Assembly (NCBI GenBank): GCA_024644775.1
Contig: JAHEHB010000163.1
Coordinates: 1-11,142, forward strand
Source of the DNA: Deltaproteobacteria bacterium
GTDB lineage: Bacteria > Desulfobacterota > Desulfobacteria > Desulfobacterales > SURF-15
Direction: 5' to 3'
DNA: 11,142 bases
Both the position numbers and the translations under genes were made by a program. Every line of letters starts with the position of its first letter. Within the stretch, counting starts at the first letter, position 1. This document shows positions 1 through 7,068 of this stretch, piece after piece. Under the pieces are notes generated by a model, which was not told the DNA's origin, did no database searches, and saw only the letters and a list, made by a program, of their open reading frames with translations.

Positions 1-192
1 ATTTTCATCGAGGGCGGGCCGATTGGACAATCCGCACAAACGGGATTGGACAGTAGCGGCCAGCTCCACGACCAGGTCGTGCCCGTTGATCGATACGGAT
101 GTCGTGGGTAATTTGAGCGGGCAGGCGCTGAGTGTTTCGGACAGGATCGCTGAAATGAGGAGGGTAAAGACCGTCGAACGTCCAACCTCCAA
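1..192 (-). CDS. DUF192-like exported protein, N-terminal part (cut by left edge)
   Basis: The reverse frame is open from the window edge up to position 192 and gives about 64 residues. A hydrophobic stretch at about residues 8-20 (VFTLLISAILS) followed by a Ser/Ala/Cys region looks like a signal peptide or lipoprotein leader. After it comes INGHDLVVELAATVQSRL, then CGLSNRPALDEN. This resembles the opening of the DUF192 family, where a beta strand is followed by a 'xRxxGLMxRxxLxEN' segment, although the usual GLM reads GLS here. DUF192 proteins are small secreted or periplasmic proteins of unknown function. No ATG is available. TTG at 192 is the most likely start, and TTG at 219 is the alternative. 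The start lies in a short GTTGGACG-type repeat. The gene lies 34 bp downstream of the 60-aa gene on the same strand, so the two may be co-transcribed. The family call is from memory of the motif. Confidence 0.5.
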   Translation of the reverse strand, partial: MEVGRSTVFTLLISAILSETLSACPLKLPTTSVSINGHDLVVELAATVQSRLCGLSNRPALDEN

Positions 193-206
193 CGTCCAAT
201 GTTGAA
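171..206. repeat. Short degenerate repeat (AACGTCCAA type)
   Basis: AACGTCCAA occurs at 177-185 and again at 191-199, 14 bp apart, flanked by CGTCGAACG on the left and TGTTGAA on the right. On the minus strand it reads as GTTGGACGTTGGAGG. Strings of this kind are common between genes in many environmental proteobacterial genomes. Here it overlaps the likely start of the DUF192-like gene, which makes that start uncertain. Confidence 0.4.
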
Positions 207-226
207 TAAGGTTTACCAAAAAGCGA

Positions 227-409
227 TTATTCTTCAAAGATCCGATAGGTTCCATCCAGGCGTGCCACCATCTCGTCATACCGATCCATCAGCCGGTCTT
301 TGTGCTTATCGTAATCCGATTCGTCCAGCCGGCCGGATTTTAGCTCGAATTCGAGGGTCACTAGTTCGTTTTCCAGCCAGAGGTCATGTTCAAATTTGTA
401 GGACATCAT
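227..409 (-). CDS. Hypothetical 60-aa acidic protein
   Basis: A 60-residue protein, rich in Glu, Asp, Leu and Arg and predicted to be almost entirely helical (for example HDLWLENELVTLEFELKSG). It could form a small helical hairpin or coiled coil. It has no signal peptide, membrane helix or Cys. Two adjacent ATG codons (409 and 406) are possible starts, preceded on the minus strand by a weak GAAAG ribosome site. The amino-acid composition looks protein-like and contains none of the Pro/Cys/Arg excess typical of shadow frames. It overlaps the end of the interrupted upstream frame (390-677) by 20 bp and precedes the DUF192-like gene by 34 bp, so it may sit in a three-gene minus-strand transcription unit. 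I do not recognise the family. Confidence 0.55.
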   Translation of the reverse strand: MMSYKFEHDLWLENELVTLEFELKSGRLDESDYDKHKDRLMDRYDEMVARLDGTYRIFEE

Positions 410-677
410 GGTTTCTTTCGAAATTCATTGCAAGATAAAATGCTGGCAGCATTCCCGTTCTCATATTAAAAAACATCATCCCATTCTTAAGGGAGATGGT
501 GAGTTCTTTTGAATTGACGAACACTGTTATTTGTTCTTGACTATCGTTCCATTTCTTTTTAATTTTAAGAGAGTATGAAATAATCGAATTTTCACCCAGC
601 TAAAACAGATGGTTCCCCGTTGGGAACTTCAGCACGGCCGCAATCATCTCAACTGCTCTGACTATCGTTTCATACAT
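390..677 (-). pseudogene. Possible small gene interrupted by one in-frame TAG
   Basis: On the minus strand an ATG at 677 follows a plausible ribosome site (AAGGTG, about 5 nt spacer). It encodes 25 residues beginning MYETIVRAVEMIAAVLKF, reaches TAG at 602-600, and then stays open for 69 more codons to TGA at 392-390. The part after the amber codon (for example KKKWNDSQEQITVFVNSKEL, then strands and helices) looks like folded protein, and the frame ends 20 bp inside the next gene, as in an operon. About five stops would be expected by chance in 96 codons at this base composition, so a single one is mildly suggestive. It may be a gene killed by a nonsense mutation, an amber-readthrough gene, or chance. 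I recognise no family. Confidence 0.35.
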
Positions 678-901
678 TTTACACCTTGCAGACACAAGTT
701 CCTTCCCTCCGAGATATATTGTTGTTCAAACTGTTCGGACTGCATCTGTGTTATGTTTTAGCTATAGACATAATCTAATCATTGCCGCCAGAGATATAGC
801 TGGGAACCTTTGTGGAGATTCTTCACTTTTTAACATTATCATTTTAAAAGCGGAATTGTGTAGAGCGTTTTCATCGCTCTCCCAATCTGTATGGTGATGC
901 C
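678..901. other. Divergent intergenic region upstream of the TIR/nSTAND cassette
   Basis: No gene is seen in these 224 bases. The stretch is AT-rich and separates the minus-strand group on the left from the plus-strand cassette on the right, so both transcripts probably start here. A 6-bp hairpin (AGAGCG 862-867, CGCTCT 875-880, 7-nt loop) lies about 20 nt before the start at 902, with a GGTGA ribosome site between them. That hairpin could sit in the 5' leader of the cassette mRNA. Confidence 0.5.
810..839 (+). promoter_or_regulatory. Possible sigma70-type promoter for the cassette
   Basis: TTGTGG at 810-815 and CATTAT at 834-839 are separated by 18 bp and resemble weak -35 and -10 boxes. 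They lie 60-90 bp before the first gene of the plus-strand cassette in AT-rich DNA. The match is poor and based on reading only. Confidence 0.2.
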
Positions 902-1381
902 ATGAAATGGAGTGGTTGGCTTGAAAAATGGGGAATGACCTCCCTGCAGATCACGACCCCTTTCGCCAAAATGGAATTCCAGCCAAAGGACCCGGACAAA
1001 ACAGCTGCCTGGGAAATGTATATTGAACTGCTGACCCGCATAACAACTCAGAACTTGAATCAGGAAGGTGGTGATGAAGCCACGGCGCTGACCAGTGTCT
1101 ATTCGCTGTTCGGAACTACCCGCGAAATCATGCGCCGCAACAGCCTGGGCTGCCAGGAGTTCACTAAAATTGCGATTGTGGTCCTCAATCAGCTAGTCCG
1201 GCCCTTCACGGCCCACTAGCATAAAAAATCCATGGAAGGAGTCTTTGCGGATCCGGACCAGTGCAAGGCGTTCAGGGCAGAACTGGACAGCCTCCAGGCC
1301 AAGCTCAGAATTTATACCCGGATGCTGGCTGACATGGCTGGGGTCGAAGACCTGACTAGCCTAAAACCGGACAAAGGATAA
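902..1381 (+). pseudogene. Small conserved protein of TIR/STAND cassette, interrupted by in-frame TAG
   Basis: ATG at 902 follows a GGTGA ribosome site. The frame gives 105 residues (including AAWEMYIELLTRITTQ and FTKIAIVVLNQLVRPFTAH), meets TAG at 1217-1219, and then continues open for 53 codons to TAA at 1379-1381, 13 bp before the TIR gene. The second part (ADPDQCKAFRAELDSLQ, then YTRMLADMAGVEDLT) is clearly protein-like. From memory, a family of about 150-160 residues carries 'RPFTAKWH' followed by this same C-terminal segment, so the TAG would replace a conserved Trp codon (TGG to TAG). The protein is helical, with no signal peptide. Homologues probably accompany signalling or conflict genes, and their function is unknown to me. 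It could be a nonsense-killed gene, a truncated but active protein, or an amber-readthrough gene. Confidence 0.65.
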
Positions 1382-1394
1382 ATGGGAGTATACC

Positions 1395-2495
1395 ATGGGC
1401 TTTGTACCAAAATTCAAGCATGATATATTTATCAGCTATGCATCGGGCAATAATCCGATCACCAATGATAATAGCAAAGGATGGGTGACAAAATCCCAGG
1501 AGAGATTGTTAATGTTCCTGAAGGCCAAGCTCGGTCGAGAATTGGATATTTGGTTTGATGAAAAAAATATTGTCACTGGCGATCTTTTTGAAACCAAAAT
1601 AAGGGATGGTCTTGAAAAATCCGCCACTATCTTGGTTTTCCTGTCCGGTGCCTATTTGCGCTCACCCTGGTGCACAATGGAGCGTGACTTGTTCCTAAAA
1701 TGCCTTGTCGACTACAGTGAAAAGGGTAGGGCCGGTATCTCGGGCAACGAGCGAATATTCATCGCCCGGTTGGAGCAACATATTGAGCATGAAATTCCTG
1801 ATGTCTTAACAGGAGTCCACTCCAAGGCTTTTTTCAGGCAGGATAGTGGAAGTGGCGCACCACTGTGCTGGCCGGAATTGCTCGCCAGTTCCGAGGATCA
1901 AGACTATATCCTGTATGGGAAAATTCTCAATGAATTGGGCAATGACATCAGCAAAAAACTGAAACAACTGAAGGATCGCATAGAGAGTGATGAAGTTAAA
2001 TATTATAGAGGCAGTGCTAGCACCAGCGACAACCGGACCTTTTACCAGGATAGGCTCAAGGACTGTGACGGCCTGGTGATTATATATGGCGAAGCCGAAG
2101 AAAGCTGGGTCACCCTCCACCTGCAAAACAGTTATACAGTATTGGAAAGGGGGCTGCGCAAAAGGCCCTATGCGGCCGGGGCCATCATTATACCGCCCCC
2201 GGAGATTGAGAGAGAAATGCTCTCCTACGAGCCTTCGTACATGGAAAAAATTAATTGTACCCGCGGATTTGACCCTGAAGTAATGAAGGCCTTCTGCGAT
2301 TCGGTAAAAGATGCCTATGAAGAAGACAAAAAGAAAAATCCTAACCGTTATCCCGCCCCTTTGGTATTTGTCCATGCACTGGACGGGACAGATAGGGAAT
2401 TTGCCGCAAACATCAAAATAATGGGGAAAAAGGTAGGCGTTGAGTGCATCATCCCTAAAGAGAGAAAAATCTCTAAAACGTTACGGGAGGCTTAA
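1395..2495 (+). CDS. TIR-domain protein (probable NAD-consuming effector or adaptor)
   Basis: A 366-residue soluble protein. Residues 8-150 form a TIR domain. The first strand is HDIFISYA (9-16). DIWFDEKNIVTGD (51-63) matches the strand and loop around the BB region. SATILVFLSGAYLRSPWC (76-93) leads to E96, at the position of the catalytic Glu of NADase TIR domains. Residues about 200-366 look like a second Rossmann/TIR-like domain (CDGLVIIYGEAEESWV) without that Glu motif, perhaps a partner-binding or degenerate copy. The ATG at 1395 has a good GGGAG site at 1384-1388. The gene is 2 bp upstream of the nSTAND ATPase, so the two are surely co-translated. In bacteria such pairs act in anti-phage or cell-death signalling, with the STAND protein as sensor and the TIR as effector. 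That role is inferred from family and context. Confidence 0.85.
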   Translation: MGFVPKFKHDIFISYASGNNPITNDNSKGWVTKSQERLLMFLKAKLGRELDIWFDEKNIVTGDLFETKIRDGLEKSATILVFLSGAYLRSPWCTMERDLFLKCLVDYSEKGRAGISGNERIFIARLEQHIEHEIPDVLTGVHSKAFFRQDSGSGAPLCWPELLASSEDQDYILYGKILNELGNDISKKLKQLKDRIESDEVKYYRGSASTSDNRTFYQDRLKDCDGLVIIYGEAEESWVTLHLQNSYTVLERGLRKRPYAAGAIIIPPPEIEREMLSYEPSYMEKINCTRGFDPEVMKAFCDSVKDAYEEDKKKNPNRYPAPLVFVHALDGTDREFAANIKIMGKKVGVECIIPKERKISKTLREA

Positions 2496-2497
2496 TC

Positions 2498-5400
2498 ATG
2501 TCAGCTGCATCCCCAGATCTCGATGACTGGCTTAAGGGAAAACCCTATCCCGGTCTCCGGCCCTACACCTTTGAAGAATCCTATCTTTTTTTCGGCCGGG
2601 ATGACATTTGTAACCAGCTGCTGGACAGGCTTTCCGTCTCCAGGTTTCTTGCTGTTATCGGTGAATCCGGCTGCGGTAAGTCATCTCTGGTTAGAGCAGG
2701 TATGTTACCGGACCTGCAAATCGGTTTCATGCCTGGCGCGAAGGGCAAGTGGCGAATAGCAACCATGAAGCCAGGCTACCATCCCTTTGAAAACCTTGCC
2801 AAGGCTCTGGGAAGAAAAAGCGCCTTTGGACCCGGCTGCACTTTTGAGCCGAACCTTATCAGATGCGGATTGTTGGATTTTCTCTCCACCATGGAGTCAA
2901 CAAACCAGGACACCGGGAGACCCATTCTTCCCAACGACACCAACCTTCTCATCCTAGTTGACCAGTTTGAAGAGATTTTCCGCTACTTTGATATCGGCAA
3001 CACCGATGAAGCGGAGGGTTTTGTTTCTTTACTTCTGGACTTGGCAGAGCAACAACTGCATTCCATTTATATCATCATTACAATGCGCACGGATTTCTTG
3101 GGGGATTGCGCCAAATTTTATGGTTTGCCCGAGGCCATCAACCAGGGACAGTTTCTGGTGCCACGGTTGTCAAAATTCCAGCTTCGTCAGGCCATTGTCG
3201 AACCCGCTCGGGTAAAAGACTGCAAGGTTGAAGAAAAACTGGTCAACCGGCTGCTGGAAGACGTGGGGCCTGATCCCGACTATCTGCCTTTGGTCCAGCA
3301 CGCCCTAATGCGGCTGTATGATCATCGCAAGGACAATACCCTTACCCTGGATGCTTATAAAAAACTGGGTGGTATTGAAAGAACCCTGTCCAACCATGCA
3401 GACGGGGCTTACAATAAGCTTAAACCAGAACAGCAGCAGCTGGCCGAAACCCTGTTCCGGTGTCTGAGCTCGCGGGAAGAGAGCCACCGGAAAGACACGA
3501 GGAATCCTAGCAAATTCGGGGAAATAGCTAAAATCTGCGCTCCGACACCCGGAGATAGGATAAAGGCCTCGGAAAAGCATCTGGAAGAGACAACAAAAAA
3601 ACTAAAGACTATTATCAACATATTCCGGGATCCCTCCTGCAGCTTTATCACCCCCCCAGCCCCCGAGGAAATTAAACTGGGTACGGTCCTGGATATCAGT
3701 CATGAAAACCTAATTCGCCAATGGACCAAGATGTGCGGAGACCCCAAAAAAGAGGGGCGGGAAAAAGAGGGTTGGGTCAAACTGGAAGCCAAAAAAAGAA
3801 GGACATACGCCAGCCTGGCCGATGATGCCCAATTCTGGAGGGAAAATGGAAAAAAAAGGGCGGACTTAGCCAAGGTAAGCAAGATAGCCCAGGCCAAAGA
3901 GTGGATAATAGAAGAGAGGCCATCTCTGGCCTGGGCTATCTACAATAATTCCTATTTGGCCTGGAAAGCAGACGCCAGCATCGGGGAACTTCATAAAGCC
4001 CTCATTACCACTCCCAGGGATGAGGCGGCCTCGGCCCAATATCAAGAAAAACTAAACGCCTGGTGTAAAGATCGGTTTGACCTGACACTGGAATGGCTGG
4101 AAAAAAGCAAGAATGTAGCCAATTGGAAGCATTGGGGTCTTATCCTTTCTCCCCTTATTATAACAATCGTAATAACTTACCTAATTACCAAAGGTTTAGC
4201 TTACAGAGATGAGAAGAAAATGCTTGAATACCTGGACAGGGCTAGACATGCAGAGACCTCCGAGAAAGCAGTCATGGCATACAAGAAGGCCCTGGCATTG
4301 GGTGACACCAGCTTCGAAACCTACAATGAACTGGCCGACATTCATCTAAGTGAACAAAGACCGGATGAGGCAATCGCCTACTATGAGCGTTTTCTGGATA
4401 AGAATCCACGCCATTTCGAAGCCAAGTTGAACTTGGCCAGGGTTTACGTTCTGAACAAACACACTGTTTATGCCAACAGGCTGTATAAACAAATCTTGGA
4501 TGCTTATGAAGGGGCCCAGGCCGGCGCTGGGAATAGTTCACCGCCTACCAAACTCAATCCAATAATAAAACAGAAAGCGATAGGGGGAAAACTGGAAATA
4601 GCCTTTTTAGCCCTGAAGGATGGGCACCATGACTTATCAATCGAAATCCTTAAACAAGTAGTCAATCGGGAACCAGAGAATCCCCAAGCCTTTCTTGGAT
4701 TGGGAAACGCTTTTTCCCAGAAAAAAGATTTTAAAAAAGCCAGGAATCACTACGAGAAAATCCGAAAGGAAAATGGATCCGAGTCTCAGAATGCAAGGAT
4801 GCAAGATAACTACATAAGCGCCCAACTGGGCCTTGGAGACATCTGTATCAACCAGAATCTTTATCCGGAGGCTATAGAGCATTATAAAAATGTCCTGAAA
4901 CGTGATCACAGTCATCTTATCGCTCATATTGGCCTCTTTTCAGTCTATTTTCGCCAAGGGAAGTATTCCCTGGCAAAACGGCAATATAACAAGATCCTGG
5001 GCATCTGCTTGGACAATAGCAACCTGCCCAGCCAAGTTAGAATCTATATGTCGTCCTTATTGCTCCAATACAAGGATTATCAAATGGCCATAACCCTCTT
5101 TGATATGATTTTGAAGGAAGGCGATACGCCCAACCGGCTGCCTGCCCTGCTGGGTCTTGGTACGGCCTACCACAGACAGAAAAAATATGACGAGGCCATC
5201 CACCTGTACAAGTCTGCCCTCAAAGAGAAGTACTATCCCAATGATGTCTTTATTCGTATAGGGTCCAGTTACCTGGCCAATCATAACTATTCGGACGCAG
5301 AAAAAGCCTTTGGAAATTTCATAAATGCAAAGTTCAATGAAAATAATTCCTCCGGGAGACCCCATGGCAAGAAAATAGGGATGAGACAGAACCCTGAAAA

Positions 5401-5605
5401 AGGCGCAATGGTCGTCAATGAGGTGGCCTATGCCTGGATCGGCAAAGGATATGCCCAAAAAGCTCAGGATAAGAATGCTGGCGCCGAAATATCGTTTAAA
5501 CATGCAGCGGAAAACGATACAGAAAACAATGCATTTCAGATTTTTAACCAGCGAAACAACATAAAAAAAACAGAAGCGGTGACCAGGGAAGCCTTTATCC
5601 GATAG
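2498..5605 (+). CDS. nSTAND-type NTPase with membrane helix and TPR repeats
   Basis: A 1035-residue protein. The N-terminus has the entry motif of bacterial novel-STAND ATPases (PYPGLRPYTFEES at 16-28, FFGRD at 31-35). Walker A is GESGCGKSS (55-63), and Walker B is LLILVDQFEE (150-159). A sensor-like segment IIITMRTDFLGDC and a winged-helix-type region (LPLVQHALMRLYDH) follow. One hydrophobic helix lies at about 545-567 (LILSPLIITIVITYLI). Residues about 575-1010 contain roughly eight TPR-like units, for example AIAYYERFLDKNPRH and ALLGLGTAYHRQKKYDEAI. In STAND proteins the C-terminal repeats bind a trigger and the NTPase acts as a switch, here probably anchored in the inner membrane. The ATG at 2498 has a strong GGGAGG site at 2485-2490 inside the end of the TIR gene. 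It ends with TAG, followed two codons later by TGA. The ligand is unknown. Confidence 0.88.
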   Translation: MSAASPDLDDWLKGKPYPGLRPYTFEESYLFFGRDDICNQLLDRLSVSRFLAVIGESGCGKSSLVRAGMLPDLQIGFMPGAKGKWRIATMKPGYHPFENLAKALGRKSAFGPGCTFEPNLIRCGLLDFLSTMESTNQDTGRPILPNDTNLLILVDQFEEIFRYFDIGNTDEAEGFVSLLLDLAEQQLHSIYIIITMRTDFLGDCAKFYGLPEAINQGQFLVPRLSKFQLRQAIVEPARVKDCKVEEKLVNRLLEDVGPDPDYLPLVQHALMRLYDHRKDNTLTLDAYKKLGGIERTLSNHADGAYNKLKPEQQQLAETLFRCLSSREESHRKDTRNPSKFGEIAKICAPTPGDRIKASEKHLEETTKKLKTIINIFRDPSCSFITPPAPEEIKLGTVLDISHENLIRQWTKMCGDPKKEGREKEGWVKLEAKKRRTYASLADDAQFWRENGKKRADLAKVSKIAQAKEWIIEERPSLAWAIYNNSYLAWKADASIGELHKALITTPRDEAASAQYQEKLNAWCKDRFDLTLEWLEKSKNVANWKHWGLILSPLIITIVITYLITKGLAYRDEKKMLEYLDRARHAETSEKAVMAYKKALALGDTSFETYNELADIHLSEQRPDEAIAYYERFLDKNPRHFEAKLNLARVYVLNKHTVYANRLYKQILDAYEGAQAGAGNSSPPTKLNPIIKQKAIGGKLEIAFLALKDGHHDLSIEILKQVVNREPENPQAFLGLGNAFSQKKDFKKARNHYEKIRKENGSESQNARMQDNYISAQLGLGDICINQNLYPEAIEHYKNVLKRDHSHLIAHIGLFSVYFRQGKYSLAKRQYNKILGICLDNSNLPSQVRIYMSSLLLQYKDYQMAITLFDMILKEGDTPNRLPALLGLGTAYHRQKKYDEAIHLYKSALKEKYYPNDVFIRIGSSYLANHNYSDAEKAFGNFINAKFNENNSSGRPHGKKIGMRQNPEKGAMVVNEVAYAWIGKGYAQKAQDKNAGAEISFKHAAENDTENNAFQIFNQRNNIKKTEAVTREAFIR

Positions 5606-5657
5606 CCAATGTGATTCATACTTATATAGGCCCTTGATGTACCGGATCCGTCCGAAA

Positions 5658-5664
5658 AGAGGTG
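5658..5664 (+). promoter_or_regulatory. Ribosome binding site fixing the RiPP precursor start
   Basis: AGAGGTG lies 5 nt upstream of ATG 5670. It decides between that ATG and the in-frame codons TTG 5634 and ATG 5637, neither of which has a comparable site. It also supports the Trp-rich frame as the translated one. Confidence 0.65.
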
Positions 5665-5669
5665 CGAAA

Positions 5670-5837
5670 ATGGAAAAAAAAATAATACCAAAAAATAGGG
5701 TACTCCGGGAGATTTTGGAAGAGATTGAGCAGTCCCGAAAAACCACCTTTCCCCACTGGCGCAACTGGCAAAACTGGGGCAACTGGCTCAACAATTGGGG
5801 CAACTGGCAAAACTGGATCAACTGGGGAAACTGGTAA
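5670..5837 (+). CDS. Putative RiPP precursor with tandem Trp-X-Asn core
   Basis: A 55-residue peptide with a strong ribosome site. Residues 1-28 form a charged, probably helical leader (MEKKIIPKNRVLREILEEIE). From His29 to the end the chain is built of repeated triplets: Trp at 30, 33, 36, 39, 43, 46, 49, 52 and 55, with Asn two residues after each of the first eight. That gives W-R-N, W-Q-N, W-G-N, W-L-N, one extra Asn, then W-G-N, W-Q-N, W-I-N, W-G-N and a final Trp directly before TAA. Two radical SAM/SPASM enzymes and an exporter follow. Aromatic-X-Asn is a known target of three-residue-cyclophane-forming radical SAM enzymes (XyeB, GrrM and FxsB types), which join the aromatic ring to the beta carbon of residue 3. 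There is no Gly-Gly cleavage site and no Cys. The product and the modification are inferred. The repeat is also open in the frame of the next gene. Confidence 0.8.
   Translation: MEKKIIPKNRVLREILEEIEQSRKTTFPHWRNWQNWGNWLNNWGNWQNWINWGNW
5754..5834 (+). repeat. 9-bp tandem repeat (AACTGGNNN) forming the peptide core
   Basis: Nine copies of a 9-bp unit (the last one partial), with one extra AAC codon at 5790-5792. AACTGG is nearly invariant. The three variable bases coincide exactly with the middle (X) codon of the Trp-rich frame: CGC, CAA, GGC, CTC, then GGC, CAA, ATC, GGA. The two four-unit blocks on either side of the extra codon resemble each other, which suggests a block duplication. Gain or loss of units would keep the reading frame. 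Confidence 0.9.
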
Positions 5838-5841
5838 TCAT

Positions 5842-7068
5842 TTGGATACTTTTCCCCCGATCATACCCCAGATCCAGGTGACTCTGGACTGTAATTTCCA
5901 ATGCAATTATTGCTTCCAGAGTAGCGAGAGCGGCATCATTGACCTGTCCGCGGTTAAGGCCATCCTTGAGAAAACCGTCGCCCATCATAGAGCATTCAGT
6001 CCCCATGCCAGCGATACCCCTGTCCTGTTGATTTGGCACGGGGGCGAACCCCTGCTGGCCGGTGTTGATTTCTTTGAAGAGGTCATCAAACTGGAGTCCC
6101 GGTTCACTGGTGTCTGGTTCCAGAACCGGGTCCAAACCAATGGGTCCCTGATGACGGAGGATCTTTCCCGGTTCTTCGCCGCCCATAATTTCCACGTGGG
6201 CTTCAGCCTTGACGGTCCTAAGGAGATCCACAATCGCCACCGGTGCTATAAAAAGTCCGGGGGTGGCACCTTCCATACGGTTATGCAGGGGATCAACAAC
6301 TACAGGCAGTATACTGATGTAGAACGGATCCCGATCATTGCTGTCATCACCCGTGAGAGCATTGGCCGGGAAAAGGAGATTTTTACCTTTTTCAAAGACC
6401 TCAGGGCCCAGGTTCAGCTGGATATCTATGATCTGAGATACAAAGACATGTTGCCGTACCTGGAACAGAACCGGACACTGAGGGAACTGGCACCACCCCC
6501 TGATGAGATCGGCGGTTTCCTGATCCGGCTTTTTGACCACTGGTTCCAAGACAACACAGGCAGAGTGGACTTCAACGAGCTTAGAAACGACGTCCGCATG
6601 ATCCTCCAACCCGAGGTGGACCGGGGAGATCCAGTCCATAAAAAGCGATGCGATCCCGGCCGGATTATCTTTGACCCCCAGGGAAGGGCGTTCAGTTGTG
6701 ATCAGTATGTCAATGATGACGCTACCAGCCTGGGTCACATCCATACCCATAGCATTGAAGATATACTGAACCGGAAGACCCGTCTCTGGGAAAAGATTAA
6801 AGCTCATCTGCGGCGTTCGGGCGACGCCATGGCCTGCGGTGACTGTGACTGGGGACGCCGGCACATGGGCGGTTGCCTGACCTGTATAAAATACAATGCC
6901 CTACTGCTGGATGCCAGGGCCAAGGGGCTGCCCGATGACCAGTGGGATAGGGCTGATCTGCCAATTTCCTTGAAATCCATTTCCGGTGAAACCTATTACT
7001 GCCAGGGGCTCAGGGCCTTCCGGAACCATGCCAGGCAGGTCATTGAACAGGAACTGGCTAATGGATAA
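5842..7068 (+). CDS. Radical SAM/SPASM peptide maturase 1
   Basis: A 408-residue protein counting from TTG 5842, just after the precursor stop. The N-terminus is then DTFPPIIPQIQVTLDC, typical for this family. No ATG or GTG exists upstream in frame. TTG 5725 would add a collagen-like tail read from the precursor repeat and is unlikely. The radical SAM cluster motif is CNFQCNYC (C17, C21, C24). The SAM-binding motif is IWHGGEPLLAG (64-74), and QTNGSL and FSLDGP segments follow. The C-terminal SPASM region has C270 and C286, then C332, C335, C345, C348 and C387. Next to the canonical C-x2-C-x5-C-x3-C pattern, H341 sits where the third Cys should be. The enzyme probably binds three [4Fe-4S] clusters in the cytoplasm and modifies the Trp-X-Asn peptide. 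It overlaps the next gene by 8 bp. Confidence 0.88.
   Translation: MDTFPPIIPQIQVTLDCNFQCNYCFQSSESGIIDLSAVKAILEKTVAHHRAFSPHASDTPVLLIWHGGEPLLAGVDFFEEVIKLESRFTGVWFQNRVQTNGSLMTEDLSRFFAAHNFHVGFSLDGPKEIHNRHRCYKKSGGGTFHTVMQGINNYRQYTDVERIPIIAVITRESIGREKEIFTFFKDLRAQVQLDIYDLRYKDMLPYLEQNRTLRELAPPPDEIGGFLIRLFDHWFQDNTGRVDFNELRNDVRMILQPEVDRGDPVHKKRCDPGRIIFDPQGRAFSCDQYVNDDATSLGHIHTHSIEDILNRKTRLWEKIKAHLRRSGDAMACGDCDWGRRHMGGCLTCIKYNALLLDARAKGLPDDQWDRADLPISLKSISGETYYCQGLRAFRNHARQVIEQELANG

Noticed and set aside
612..627. GTTCCC / GGGAAC hairpin as terminator
   Set aside because: The stem is short, there is no T run on either strand, and it lies inside the possible small gene next to its TAG.
1806..2375. Minus-strand open frame of 189 codons opposite the TIR gene
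   Set aside because: It is a shadow of the TIR protein, with Phe/Ile-rich sequence and no motif.
5634..5669. Longer precursor starting at TTG 5634 or ATG 5637
   Set aside because: There is no ribosome site before either codon, whereas ATG 5670 has AGAGGTG at a good distance.
5057..5821. Minus-strand open frame of 254 codons across the STAND end and the precursor
   Set aside because: It is antisense to the TPR region and the repeat, and its Leu/Pro/Gln-rich start is the complement of the core repeat.
5754..5834. CRISPR-like array
   Set aside because: The units are 9 bp with no spacers and are explained by the peptide core.
5725..5841. Maturase 1 starting at TTG 5725 with a collagen-like N-terminal tail
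   Set aside because: The start is weak and the tail is simply the precursor repeat in another frame. TTG 5842 gives a normal family N-terminus. The overlap is reported as a finding instead.
5818..6864. Long minus-strand open frame of 348 codons opposite maturase 1
   Set aside because: It is antisense to a gene with intact radical SAM and SPASM motifs, and its sequence shows no recognisable domain.
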